Shown: positions 46,776 through 58,236, counted from the stretch's first letter. The stretch: 64,000 nucleotides of DNA from Zantedeschia hybrid cultivar (GCA_030544215.1 JARZZO010000016.1:32820001-32884000), one strand, 5' to 3'. A program made the numbers and translations. Notes: generated by a model from the sequence alone, not told the origin.

Positions 46776-47073
46776 CGTGCTCTTTATGTCATGTCCACGT
46801 AAATAAATTTAAATTATGTTTATGTAGTAGACAAAATAACAATTATGTTCAAATAAAATTATTAAATGTATTGACTTTGCTAAAAAACTATACTTGCATT
46901 ACACTCAGTTTTTCATAAGAAATGATGATGTTTTTAATTCAAAATTCAACAAAATTAGTGTCATTAGAAAGAACACAAAATTATCTATCATTCCATGTAG
47001 TTTTACACATAAAATCATGAGTATAATATACAATTTAAATCAATTAATACAAAAAAGTATAATTATCAGTCAC

Positions 47074-49322
47074 CATTTGTTGATAGTTGATCATGTAGGT
47101 TCTGACTTCCTCCCAGGTTTCATCGACTAGGACTAGGTTTTCCCTCAACCTCCGGTCATTTCCATTTCTGTCGAATTCTTGGACTCGCGTTGAAGGCGAA
47201 CAACTTCTAGCGGTATCACTACATTAGTCTTATAGGCTAAGTGATAAGGGGTTTCCCCTGTGGTCGTCCGCGCGTGGTTCGGAAGGCCCACAGGACCTTC
47301 ACGAGTTGTTCGAGCCAATTTCTCTCTTCCTGTAGCGGAGTCTTGATTGCCCTTATTATTGCCCATTGGCATTTTCTACTAGGCCACTTGCTTAGGGCTG
47401 TACCAACGACGAGAAGCGGTACTAGATGTTGAAGTGCCAACATTGGTCGACAAACCACTGGCTCGTGAATTGTCATCCATTGTCGGAGACTAATATGCTA
47501 GATATCGTAAATCGATATATTACATGGGAGAGAAATAATCTCCATACCATGTTTTCCTTAATTCCCTAATGTTTACGGTGACTTTAAAGCCACTTTGTGA
47601 GGTAGTCGATGGTGACCAACATGAACTTCATATCCGTTGTAGTCTTGGGAAAAGGTCCCAAGATGTCAATTCCCCACATTGTAAAGGGACATTGCTCGGT
47701 CACAGAGTGGAGCTCCTCAGTAGGGACTGCATGCACCTGGCAGCTCATCCGCTTCTTAAAATAGTCGATGTAGTCCTTTGCCAGTGTAGGCCACCAATAT
47801 CTGTGGCACAATAGGGCTCTGGCTAGGGCTCGCGTCCCAACATGGCTTCCATAGGTTCCTTCATGGACAGCATGGCTTCCATAGGTTCCTTCATGGACCT
47901 CTCCGATGGCATCTTCTACTTTCCTTGGAGTGAGACATTTTAGTAACAGGAGAGTCAAGGATCAATGATATAGATCATTGCTGACCAGAGTGAACTTAGA
48001 CGTCTGGTACTTGATTCGCCTGGCTTCACTCAAGTCAAATAGTAGTTGCGCATCTTGTAAGAAGGTAACGATCGGATCCATCCATGTTGGCTCGGTGCTC
48101 ATCTGGGCTACTTCTGTTGTTTGTATGGTGGGCACTACTATGTCTTTTACAAACACTATTCAAGAAGTTGGCATCATCGAGGAGGCAAGCTTAGCTAGTT
48201 CGTCCACCTTTTGATTTTCTTCCCTCTAGATATGTAGGATTTTGAACCCTTCCAAGGAAGTGGTCATTTGTATGACCAGTTCCTTGTATTGCTTCAGTCG
48301 GGTCTTTAGCCTCGTATTCACCTTTTAATTGTCAGGCGACAAGCTAGGAATCAGAAAAGGCTTAGATCTAGGTTGCCCCCAAGTGGCAAGCCACCCAGAT
48401 TCCAATTAGGAGTTCCTCTGCCTGTTGGTGGCTCAAAATTGGAACCTTAAGAAGAATTGAAACCCTTCGTTTGTTGTTGCTTCTGGAGGTATGAGAGTGA
48501 GCCCAGCCCCGCACCTCCTCATGATGATCCATCAGTGTAAATCAGCCATGTCGATCTGGGTCCGACCCGACCCGCTTAAGAGTAAATTCTGCCATGAAAT
48601 CTGTCAGGCATTTATGTTTTTCTTTAGTTGGTAGGAAATATCGAATTCTGATAGCTCGATGGCTCATTAATCGAGTCTGCTTGGAAATAGGGCCGCAACT
48701 TTCGTGCGGCTACTACTAGGGCCAAGCCAAATTTCTCTGCAACTGGGTAGCGAAGTTCGGCTTCTTGGAAGACGCGGCTCACGTAATAGATTGACTTCTA
48801 AATGCCTTCTTCTTCCTTGATCAATATTGAACTCAAGGTGTGAGGGGATACAGACAGATAAGGAGGAGGGACTCACCCGAATGTGGTTTAGAGAGGACTC
48901 TCAGGGTGACCAGGTATTGTTTTAAATCTTTGAATGCCTTGGGCATTGGGCATATTATCTTTCACTCATAGCAGTTGGGAGAATGGAAGGCATTACTCAA
49001 CGGCCCTTGATAGGAACCGGCTAAGTGCGGCAAGTCGTCCAGTTAGCCTTTGAATGTCATTAAGCCGCGTTGGTAGTTTCATGGCTAATATAGGCTTGAT
49101 CTTGTTCGGATTAGCTTGGATCCCTTGGTGAATGACTAGGAAACCTAAAAACTTTATAGTTGTGACCTCGAAGGCGCACTTCTCTGGATTCAATTTCATA
49201 TTGTACCACCTCAAGGTGTTAATGTTTCCAAGAGGTCTTTGAAGTGGTCGGCAGCATGTTTAGATTTGACCAACATGTCGTCCATATATATCTCCATGCT
49301 CTGTCTGATTTGTCGACGAAAC
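47074..49322 (-). pseudogene. RT palm/thumb, RNase H, archaeal-type RNase H and integrase of the older Gypsy element
   Basis: Minus-strand order is MEIYMDDMLVKS (catalytic YMDD, about 49262-49297), MKLNPEKCAFEV and FLGFLVIHQGI (RT thumb, 49140-49200), a damaged first RNase H (48600-48980), and the archaeal-type RNase H (DGSS, GGAGL, FSDS, QLKGEYEA; about 48160-48560). Next come KYQTSKFTLVSNDLYH, the integrase zinc module and core (WGIDILGPFPKTT, 47650; AFRTTRGRPQGKPL) and TPYHLAYKTNVVIPLEV (about 47210-47260), cut at 47073. A 30-bp in-frame tandem duplication lies at 47841-47898. Stops and frameshifts are numerous. Confidence 0.85.
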
Positions 49323-49977
49323 TGATAGATATAGGTGGCCACTAAGCCAATCACGAGACACCTATTTCAATCTGGTTCAATAATAAATGGGATATATATA
49401 TTTCATTATGTAGATTGGTGTGCTTATTATAATCACATGCAAACAGATTCTCAATCGGTGGTACTTAAGTGGGATTTATATTAACTCAGGGACTTTTGTG
49501 AAAAGCCGCGCCGACTTAATATATACACGCGCTGTTGAGAAACCCTGGGCGAAGCTCCAGGAGTTCTCAAGGCTGGCCGTTCCCCCCTCTCTCTACTCCT
49601 CCTCTAGGCATCCCTTTCGGTGCGCCGGGTGCAGTTCCGGCTCCGCCGCATGTAATTCCCGAAAGTCGGGAATTCCCGTCTACAGATTTTTGGACGTCAT
49701 TGCGGTGACGGATCTTCAGCAAGCGAGCTGATCTAGACGAGGGAGCGAGGACGAACTATCGCGGAGGATCACGTGGATACCGCTGGAGGCCAGAAACTTG
49801 TGCAGTTCGCGGCATTGCCTCGACGGAATCGAAACGGTCACGGATTCGAATCCGCGCAAGGTGATATGATCACATGTTTTTATTTCCGATTTTTTTCCAA
49901 AACGGATCAGTGAGCATCGGGCGGGATTTTTTTTTTTGCTTCTGCTGCGTTCGTCGCGTCCCACCAGGATCCCTACA
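49323..49977 (+). mobile_element. Copia 5' LTR with a ~930-bp internal deletion
   Basis: Compared with 58237-59819, the text up to about 49430 (GATTGGTGTGCTTATTAT) jumps to CACATGCAAACAGATTCTC, skipping about 930 bp. The rest is co-linear, including the palindrome CGGATTCGAATCCG at 49839-49856. It ends CCCTACA. Confidence 0.9.
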
Positions 49978-49978
49978 A

Positions 49979-49998
49979 TGGTATCAGACCCAGGTTCC
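49979..49998 (+). other. Copia primer-binding site (tRNA-Met type)
   Basis: TGGTATCAGACCCAGGTTCC begins one base after the LTR end. This is the standard initiator-tRNA primer site with one change. Confidence 0.9.
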
Positions 49999-50230
49999 GC
50001 TCTGATTTGCTTCGGAACGGAAAAATTAATATTCTAAGAATTAATTCCATGCATTATTTATTTTCTTTACGCGGAGTTTGTTCATGGGATGAATGATAAG
50101 ATCTGGAATATTATTCTATGAAGAAAAATCTATTTATTTGGGGTTTTTCGGTTGTGTTCTTCATGGATGAATAATCGGATTAATGGGTTTCGGAGTGAGT
50201 TCATGGTGGTAAGAGACCACTATTTATTTG
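49999..50230 (+). other. Copia 5' leader
   Basis: It aligns loosely with the leader of the minus-strand Copia element at 361-775. No reading frame is supported before the inserted block at 50231. Confidence 0.6.
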
Positions 50231-50380
50231 CTGGTATGAGCAGCTAACCCTCCTTATCCCAGGTTATATCCCTATGCCGGCAGTGGATATAACCTGGATA
50301 TATCTTAGGTCAAACCCCCTTAGCCCAAGCTATAACCTGGGTCAAACCCCCTTATATCCCTATGCCGGGTCAAACCGCTA
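50230..50380. repeat. Short direct repeats at the left end of the block
   Basis: TATCCCTATGCCGG occurs at about 50267 and 50354, GGTCAAACCCCCTTA at about 50310 and 50339, and TATAACCTGG at about 50287 and 50330. They are closely spaced repeats near the block terminus. Confidence 0.75.
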
Positions 50381-51945
50381 ATGTTTTGAAGCATTGAGGC
50401 CCATTGGGCTAACCCTTTTAATGCCCCATTTAAAGGTCTAGCTTGATCAACACCTAAACCCCTATGAACCCTTTTAATTGTAAATTACTTTTAATTAAGT
50501 TATTAAAGGGGATTTTTATTTAAGATGTAATCTTAATATTTAATTAAGAAGTGTTGTTAATTATTTTTAAAATTTTGAATTATTGGGGTTATTATTAAGA
50601 TGTGATCTTATATACTTAAATTAACAAGTGTTGTTAATTTAAATTTTAAGTAATGACCTTAAAATTGATTAACAAATGTTGTTAATTTATGAGGTGTTTG
50701 GATATTTAATTTCCTAACAATAGTTGTTTTGAAATTATTTTTAATTAAGGAACACTTAATAAAAGATTGTTAAGTGATTAATTAACTTTTTATAAATGTT
50801 ATAATAAGGTTAATTATTTCTTGAGAAATAAACTTTAATGAAAGTTATTAAATATTAATTAAGTCTTAATAATAGTTATTAAGATAATTAATTAATATTC
50901 TCAAGAATCTCTTAATTAAGTTTTTTTTACGATCTAATCTACTTAAAAATTGATCTTTTAATAAAAGTTATTAAGAGATTAAATTAAGTATAATTGTTAG
51001 ACTAATTTTAATTAGAAATATTCTAATTAATATTTCTTAATAATTGTTATTGATAAATACTATTTAATAAAGGGGTACTTAACAAAAAGTTGTTAAGTAA
51101 TTAAAATTGGAATTATAAATTCTTTTATAAGAGTTATTAAGGATTTTTTAATTCAATCGAAATGTTAAATTATTTCACATTAATAATTGTTGTTAATATG
51201 ATTTAATATTAATCTAAATGTTAGATTAATTAATTTAAAAATGTTCTAATTATGCATGGAATATTTTAGAATTTTAATTTTAGTCTTGAGTGCACATATT
51301 GATATGTTTTAATGCTTTAAATTAGATTTAAATGCATGATAGAAAATGAGATTTTCGAAAATTCAAATTATCTAATTTAGATTGATATCCAGGTTTTCAG
51401 AAAATCAAAATTATTATTTTCAAAATTTTAGCCTTCATGTGATGTATTTTATCATGTGTGGATGGTTAAAATTTGTGATGGTCATGGACATGTACTTAGA
51501 TAATTTCATATTATGTGATGGTGTGTGATTGTGTAGATTATCTTGGAATGTGTTATATGGGTTAATTAAATGTTAATTAATGAGGCTTGCGTGCCTCTCT
51601 TTCTCTCTCATTCCATTGTAATTCTATCTCCCTCCATTATTGTACTCGGATATAAAGCTTTCTCTTACAATTAATTTGTATTTAAAAATATTTTGAATTT
51701 CAATATTATATATAATTGGTCGTGTTGACCGAGGAGAGGTGAGGATGATCCACAAGTGCAACCAGGAAGGCGACAGGAGATGAGATCACTAGTGCCTATG
51801 TGTTTGCATGTGTTAAATTATATAATTGTTATATAGTTGTGATGATTAATTGTTTGTGTAAGGACTGAGGTTTCGGGTTCGGTTTTCGGTTCGGTTTCGG
51901 GCCGGATCCCCTGGGTCGGACCTTGTGGGGTCTGGAGAATTTCCT

Positions 51946-52247
51946 CTGAATGGCGTCGGAGGATCACGACGCCTTTCAAACGGCGTCTGGATAGGTGGAC
52001 GCCATTTAGGCGAATTTCTATTGTGCCACGTGGGCGGGTTTCGGGCCGCGAGAGTACGGCCCCTGTCTTGTCGTCTGAACGGCGTCCATGATGGACGACG
52101 CGATTCAGACTGCCACCCTGCGATGTCAGTGTACGGTGCCTGACATGTCAACTGAACGGCGTCCATGGTGGTCAACGCGTTTCAGACAGCTGTCAGTACG
52201 GCACGTCCTGTCATCTGATAGGCGTCCGTCTTGCTCGACGCGTTTTA
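51946..52247. repeat. GACGC palindromes with ~70-bp tandem spacing
   Basis: Units: CTGAATGGCGTC...ACGACGCCTTTCAA (51946-51979) joined to AAACGGCGTC...GGACGCCATTTAG (to 52010), then 52075-52109, 52152-52185 and 52214-52247. The last three share flanks such as TGTCATCTGA and CAGACNG...GTCAGTNTACGG, so they form a tandem repeat of about 62-77 bp. Confidence 0.85.
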
Positions 52248-52259
52248 GGTAGTTTCTGA

Positions 52260-52797
52260 TGACCCCCGCGAGCCCTCCTTTCTTTCCCTCATTTCTCACC
52301 TCTCACTCTCTCTCCTCTCCCTCTCCGCCTCCTCCGACCCCCTCTCTTCCCCTTTCCCTTCCTCTTCTTCCTCTTCCACCACTCCAACGCCTCCCTACCT
52401 CTCACCTCTGCCACCACCACTTCCTTCGCGACGTTCCATTCTCCGGACGGCGGCCGACGTTCCGGCGGAGTGGCGACGTTCTCGGGGGTACCGGCGGCGG
52501 TCTGCGGCGCGGCGGTTGGGCGACACGGAGCCAGGAGGAGTTCAAGTATCCGGTAGGGGGACGAACCTTGTATGTGTTGCTCGTGCTTTCCTAGGCGTGG
52601 TTCGATGTGTTTTGGGCTAGATTGAGCATGTTTAGGGGGTGTTCTTGTGGGCTTGGTCGCGTTCGTGAATGTGGTTTTGTAGCATGTTGTGGTGGATCTA
52701 CTTCTCTTCCTCCCCCTTTACGTTTCAGGGCTTTTTCGGGGTATTTTGGGTTAAGGGAGAAACCCTCGGTTCGAACCAGAGAACCAGGTTTCTGGCG
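52260..52797. other. C/T-rich then GC-rich stretch in the 4.1 kb block
   Basis: A pyrimidine tract (CTCTCTCCTC..., 52290-52400) is followed by CGG-rich sequence (52430-52550). The 111-codon plus-strand frame starting at 52259 is a by-product of the biased composition. GT-rich text follows up to the palindrome array. Confidence 0.6.
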
Positions 52798-53280
52798 CTA
52801 AACGGCGTCGTGCCTGGTCGACGCCTTTTAGAAGGACGTCGGGACAGTACGACGCGTTTTAGCGCAGAAACCTCCCCTGTTTAAGGTTTGTCAGGCTAGG
52901 GTTCTGGCGCTAAATGACGTCGTGGGTGGTCGACGCCTTTTAGAAGGACGTCGAGCCACCACGACGCCATTTAGGCAGGAAATTACCCCGACTGAGGGTC
53001 CGTCAGCTCGGGATTCTGGGGCTAAAAGACGTCATGGCCAGGCGACGCGGTTTGAATGGCGTCGGGTGACCATGACGCCTTTTGAGGCAGAAATCCCCTG
53101 GGTAATGTTTTCCCGAAATTCCGGATTTATCTGCTGAATGGCGTCGAAGGATGTCGACGCGTTTTAAAAGGCGACCGCTGGGGTCGACGCGTTTTAGGCC
53201 AGATTTCCGTGGCCTCTGTTTTATGAACCAGTTTAGGGAGCCTGAATGGCGTCGGCCTTGGGCGACGCGATTCAAGACAG
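52787..53280. repeat. ~111-bp tandem array of paired GACGC palindromes, five copies
   Basis: Units start CTAAACGGCGTC or similar at 52798, 52910, 53022, 53133 and 53242, a spacing of 112, 112, 111 and 109 bp. Copies 1-4 hold two palindromes back to back (for example 52798-52831 and 52832-52862), with a linker that contains TTCTGGCGCTAAA. In copies 1-3 the second palindrome resembles the reverse complement of the first, including the loop, for example GTGGGTGGTCGACG against CGTCGAGCCACCACG. Confidence 0.9.
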
Positions 53281-54376
53281 AACAACACTAATTCATGCCA
53301 GTAAAATGTATTCATACTGCTAGATAGTTGGTTAGTGCATGCTTTAGTATACATGGATTCGTCGTGACCAGATGGCACTGCGTTGTGTGTAGTGCGATCG
53401 CGGGCTTTTCACGTGACCGGATCGTACCGTGCCGGATTCTGGTGTTTTGAGTTACTGTGGACCTGGAGTGACATTGTAGCACTTTATCACCCTGTGCTGG
53501 TGGGGGCGTGAGCACAGCGCCGGTGGGGGCGTGGGCGGGGTGACGCCTAGTGAGAGAGGGTCACCTGGTTAACCCCGGGGTCAGCTAGTACCGGTGTGGG
53601 CGTGGTACATTCGGAGAGTCACTCGTGCTGAGGGAAGGAGTAACCACCTGAGCCTGTTTGGCCGGAGTAGCTAGCGTGCTATCCGAGGGGTTACTGTTTG
53701 GTCTCAGCGGGTCGGTGTTTCCTACTTGTGCTTGTGTGGACGGTGTTTCCCACTTACGGCTGTGTGGTTGGTGTTTCCCACTTTCGGAGGAGTGGTTGAC
53801 GTGTTTTGCCGAGACGGGAGTTGTAGGCTCCTTGATAGAATGATTCTAGTAATATGCATGTTACAACTCGAATGCATGTGGTTCCTATCGAGATTTAGGA
53901 GTAGTGTGTTACAGCTTTACTTGCCTTAATTACCTGTACTTGTGTTATTGCACTTGTGTGTGTGTGTGGGAGGCAGGGGATCGGATGATCCCTACTGAGC
54001 CCAATTTTGGTGTGGCTCACTCCCTGCATTTTCAGGTGTAGACCTTGTGGCGTGTGGCGGCGCGTGGTGTTCTCCTTGGTGTACGGACCAGCAGCTATCT
54101 CAGTTCCCGGGGTATGCCCCGATGTTGTTGTACTTTATTTCTGCCTGTACTTAATTAATTTGTTGGACATGTAATTATTGTTGGACTGTGTACGGACATT
54201 GTTACTTTACTTCCTGCGCACTGTACCCCTTGTAGTCCGTGTGAATGTTATATTTAATCTTGTTTAACGCTTACTCCTCCAGATGTGCGAATAAGATCCT
54301 GGTATGAACCTATAGTAAATGGGCCGACATCCATTTAGTGACCGGGTCTCCGGTCATAGGATGGCGGGTCGTTACA
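53281..54376. other. Right part of the 4.1 kb block
   Basis: GC-rich and GT-rich sequence with GGTGGGGGCGTG repeated (53500-53540) and TTTCCCACTTNCGG repeated (53745-53785). No gene is supported; small plus-strand frames at 53658-53929 come from these repeats. Confidence 0.5.
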
Positions 54377-57300
54377 GTTTGGCTCCAGTTAATCACCGTG
54401 CTGTCCATGACCACATAATGAATATGTATAGTTGATGCATATTTTACTTTTGATTTTGAATCAATTGCAATTATCTAGGTATAGTTAAATATATATATGC
54501 AATATATTTATAAACTGTCACCTAGGTAGAGACAAAGATAAAAGCTATCTAAAACCCTCGCTAAAATCTGAGCCGTAACATGAGTAGTTGAGAACTTACT
54601 GCGTCGTCCTCCATCGTTATAGTCATAGGACTCAAATTATTTTAGGCAAGTTTGTTGTGCTACCACAAGGCTTGTCTAAGTGTGAGGAGAGACTCTGGAT
54701 ATGGCATAAAATACCATTTGATCGGGGTAGAGGAACCATGTAGCTTTGTTGTACTATCCACAAGGGTTGCATGCAAATCTATACCCATCTCGTAATGATG
54801 GTAATGCTTAGACCAGAATTAATGGTTTGTTGTGCTATCTACAAGACCATTAAATCTCTGAGGACCAAATTCATGATCAGATATTGCAAAGAGTTGCAAA
54901 TTCTATGAGATAGGTGCTCTTTGATTGTATTACAGTTTGTTGTGTTATCCACAAGACTGTATTATATGTCATTGAAATTCTGATCCCTATTAGGAGATCA
55001 TCGGAGTCTCCCGTTCTATGTACTTGAGGGTTATACAGTCCGTCGAAAAATAGTGAAAAATAATTCAAGACAAAAGTCCATAATTGAATTATAAGAAATG
55101 TCTGTTTAAACCATATTATTTCCTCAATTAACTGAAATGTTGTCTATTAATCCGAGTTTTAGCATATTGGATACCGATACTTCTCGAATTCATATTGACA
55201 AAAGGACTCTGAAGAATGTCTTCAAAGCCATATGATAGCCAGTATCCTAGTCAGATATCATGAAATCTCTTATTTTGAAACCAAGAAGAAGAGATATTCA
55301 TGGTATGCCTTTGAGAAAGGCTAGAGGTAATATCTTAAATGGTCGAACCCACACCAGAGATGGATAAAGGCAAATCAGCTGAAAGAGAGAAGAAACAGTT
55401 CTCCCACTACAACTAATAAAAGGAATATGAAACTTGTAAGAAGTTTCAGGAAATTTTAATATCAACTTTTCATATCTATTGGAGAATTAGTGTCTCCAAT
55501 ATGAGATATTGAAAATGACTCTCAGATCTGCCATAGTGTACAAACTTAGACAAGTAAAAGAAATCGAGAAAATGAAAGTATCGAGTTAGACTCAACAATT
55601 TGTTCCAAAGATGCATAGGTTACTGTGAGACAGTAATTCTTTGTATATCTTCAAGGGACAGAATGAAACTAAATAATTGTTATTTAGTTCCATTAATAAT
55701 CAAGAGTTATAAAAGTGAATAACATTGACTGAGAAGGAACAAGAGTTGTTCCATATAGTTTTAGAAATAAAATGAAAGATTTCAAAAATCAGTCAATCCA
55801 CTATAGATTCTTGATGTGACATATCATGTGATGAATGTTCACAAGTCTCCTATAAAAATGAACTTAGTGAATCATGATTATTTATGGCATTGTACACTGG
55901 ATTGTGCAATAAAAAACAATTGGTGCTTATACATATTGATGTAAATAGCCCAATATCTTCTTAAGGCCAAATATAATCACTTCTAATGATTTACCTTAAA
56001 AGTTTCATCTTGGAAAGATTCCACTATTTGTACTTGCTGAAGTACAAGTCGAATGCATATGAGAGATTCAAGTATAGAAGATCAACATGAAGTGATTAAA
56101 AATAAAAGAATATTAGAATTCTTTGATTTGACTAAAGAAAGTAATACTTGAGTACGAGATTCACGCAAGTTATTAAAAGGATAATTATATCCTCTCTTGA
56201 TAAATCCTCATTGTATATCATAACAATATGATATAATGAGGAATAACATTTTATTGGATATAGTGCTATATTTATAATAAGATTTGCCTAACTCTTATAT
56301 TCTTGTATATATAAGAATATGAACATTAGATGTCCATACTTTATATATGGTTCCAAATAAGTGAGTATATCCATATAAGATATGGAGATACTATAATTTA
56401 TATGAGATGTGAATTATAAACAAACATGATTTTAAAGATGTTAAAGTCAAGTTATGTCCTAGTATTTTGAAAAAGACATGATCTAAAGAAGTTGGATCTA
56501 AAAGGACACGGCGTAATGTGAATTTGTGAGATATCCAAAGAGTTTGGACATTACTTTTATTGGCCAAGCGATAATGGAATAATTATCGTACTGAAAGCTG
56601 TCTTCTATAAAGAGGAACATATCCTCAAAGAAAACAGTAGGAGCTAATAAAATTAGAAGATGTTCTAAACTCACAAATTAACACAAAATTATTAGATAAT
56701 CTTAGGATGTTTGGAACTATTCATAACACACATAGGAAAGCATCATAGATTTTGAGATTCTCTTAATAGCTAGTCAGATATATTTGACATATCAGAGATA
56801 GCCGAATGAGAGGAGCTCAAAGATGTGGATTATGATCCTAAATCTATGAGAAAGCTATCTATTATAATTACAACTTTGAAATTGGCAAGAAGTTAAGAGT
56901 CCTAAGCTATAGTCTATAACACCTATTAAATTCGGAACTTGATAGTATTGCTTGAGGGTATTGCACTTCTCACAAGCAAGTAAATCTTCAGAATGAAGAT
57001 TAGTACAGATGGACTACTTAGGACTTACATGGTAATCTAAAAGAAATGGTCATAGTCAAAGTGTTCACTTAGATAAGTTTTCCTCAAAGGTTACAAAAAT
57101 AAGTTTATTAGAAATTGACTTGTCAATACTGCCTATCATGATGATGAGATGACAATTGAATATTAAAAGCATTCCCTCAATGTGATTGAGAAAAAGGTGT
57201 ATATGATACAACTTTAAAACTTTTAGAATATTCAGAAAGCAAGTTATGATTACAACTTTAAAGTTTTTAAAATATCCAGAAAGCAAGTTATGATTCAAAG

Positions 57301-58236
57301 ATTATTTTTAAATCAAACTATAACTTTCCAGAGTTGCAATAAGAGTTTTGACTCAATGGCCAAACACTAAGTGATCATTAAGAATGATCACAGATTGTGT
57401 GTGTACAAGGAGGTCAATGGGAGCACAGTCGCATTAGTAATATTTTGGGATAATAACATCAAAGTCATTGAGAATGACATCAGGATGTTACTATCAATAA
57501 AAGCATTATTAACCATGTTTTCTTCCATAATGGGTTTGATTATAACATTCCACATATTGGAAATACGAATCTATTAAGATAGATTGATGAGAATGTTACC
57601 TTAAACTGTATGTCAAAATGTTTGACATAAATTCCATAATAAATATCAATTTTTGAAATATGAAATTTATTTCTTTAAGGAAAAGTTCCTTGAAGGATAT
57701 AGGGAAACCTTAATAAAAAGAGTGAAATACATCACTAAGTATTTGAGAAGTGCTAAGGATGCACTCCTGTATATGGAGAGAATGATTTGAAATAATGAGT
57801 CATACTGACTCAAATTTCAAATCAGGCATGGGTTTAACCTTCTGATAAGAAAAGAATGGATTGGAAAGGTTCCAACCTAGAACTCGATATTAATATGACA
57901 ACATTAACAAGTGATACTATTATTGGAACAGTATGGATGAAAGAGTTCATCCTTGAACTAAATGTAGCTCTTAAAGGTCTCTGATCTCGTCCCATTGTTG
58001 TAGGATAACAGTGGGAGCGATCAATTTTGTGGTCGAGCCATAGTCTCATCTCTGAGGTGCTTTCACAAGTCTAAAAAAAAAAGAATTAAGATGAAATAAC
58101 GTAATGAAAATTATTCTATTTATGAATGATTTAGCAGATCTCGGACCAAGCCTTAGTCACAGATTTGATGTGAGCATCACTTAGATTTGATGGAGATCAA
58201 ATGCGAAGGTGATTTACTTGAGTCCAAGTGGGAGAT
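54377..58236 (+). pseudogene. Decayed Copia interior (gag/pol traces)
   Basis: Only traces of coding remain: HDYLWHCTLD near 55870-55905 recalls the LWHxRLGH motif of Copia integrase, and LCVYKEVNGSTVALVIFWDNN (57395-57460) is the RT segment around the lost YVDD box. The last 1.2 kb matches the minus-strand remnant at 6080-7320. A purine tract AAGTGGGAGAT (58226-58236) precedes the 3' LTR. Confidence 0.7.
54640..54970. repeat. Four spaced copies of TTGTTGTGCTATCYACAAG
   Basis: Variants lie at about 54651, 54738, 54828 and 54937 (TTGTTGTGCTACCACAAGG, TTGTTGTACTATCCACAAG, TTGTTGTGCTATCTACAAG, TTGTTGTGTTATCCACAAG). The spacing is 87-109 bp, with little similarity between the words. Each word is a weak inverted repeat (CTTGTGG...ACAA). 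They sit in the 5' part of the Copia interior. Confidence 0.8.

Larger units (their letters stand above)
39508..47068 (-). mobile_element. LARD-like non-autonomous Gypsy element (7.56 kb)
   Basis: LTRs at 39508-41238 and 45373-47068 are closely similar and start TGATGT and end ATCA. The flanks are GCCAC (39503-39507) and GTCAC (47069-47073), a 5-bp duplication with one transition. On the minus strand, TTTGGTGCCGTTATTGGGG next to the right LTR is a primer site of the TGGCGCCGTTGYCGGGG type, and AAGTTGGGGGTG next to the left LTR is the polypurine tract. The 4.1 kb interior has no RT, RNase H or integrase, only a gag-like or unknown coding region, so movement would need proteins from elsewhere. 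It is inserted in the integrase of the older Gypsy element. Confidence 0.9.
45373..47068 (-). mobile_element. LARD 5' LTR (1696 bp)
   Basis: Starts TGATGTACACGCAATG and ends AATTATCA, followed by the target duplication GTCAC (47069-47073). It includes the GA-rich microsatellite (about 46314-46585) and a tRNA-like segment (46721-46775, minus strand). Confidence 0.88.
50231..54376 (-). mobile_element. ~4.1 kb solo-LTR-like block with GACGC palindrome arrays
   Basis: It interrupts the Copia interior. The right end, read on the minus strand, is TGTAACGACCCGCCATCC, a typical LTR start. The left end is CTGGTATGAGC, so the other terminus would be CTCATACCAG or CATACCA. Flanks are ATTTG (50226-50230) and GTTTG (54377-54381), an imperfect duplication. 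The left third is AT-rich (TTAATTAA words, 50460-51250). The middle has palindromes (51946-52247 and 52798-53276) and a GC-rich part with small unlikely frames. No gag or pol is present. The most likely reading is a long LTR of a Tat-type Gypsy element left by LTR recombination, but no second copy is in the window. Confidence 0.6.

Noticed and set aside
52259..52594. 111-codon plus-strand frame, Ser/Pro-rich then Arg/Gly-rich
   Set aside because: It follows a CT-rich tract and a CGG-rich tract in the 4.1 kb block. There is no known domain.
51946..53276. CRISPR-like array (repeats with variable loops)
   Set aside because: The conserved parts are short palindromic arms, spacing is uneven between clusters, the units occur in LTRs of plant elements, and there are no cas genes.
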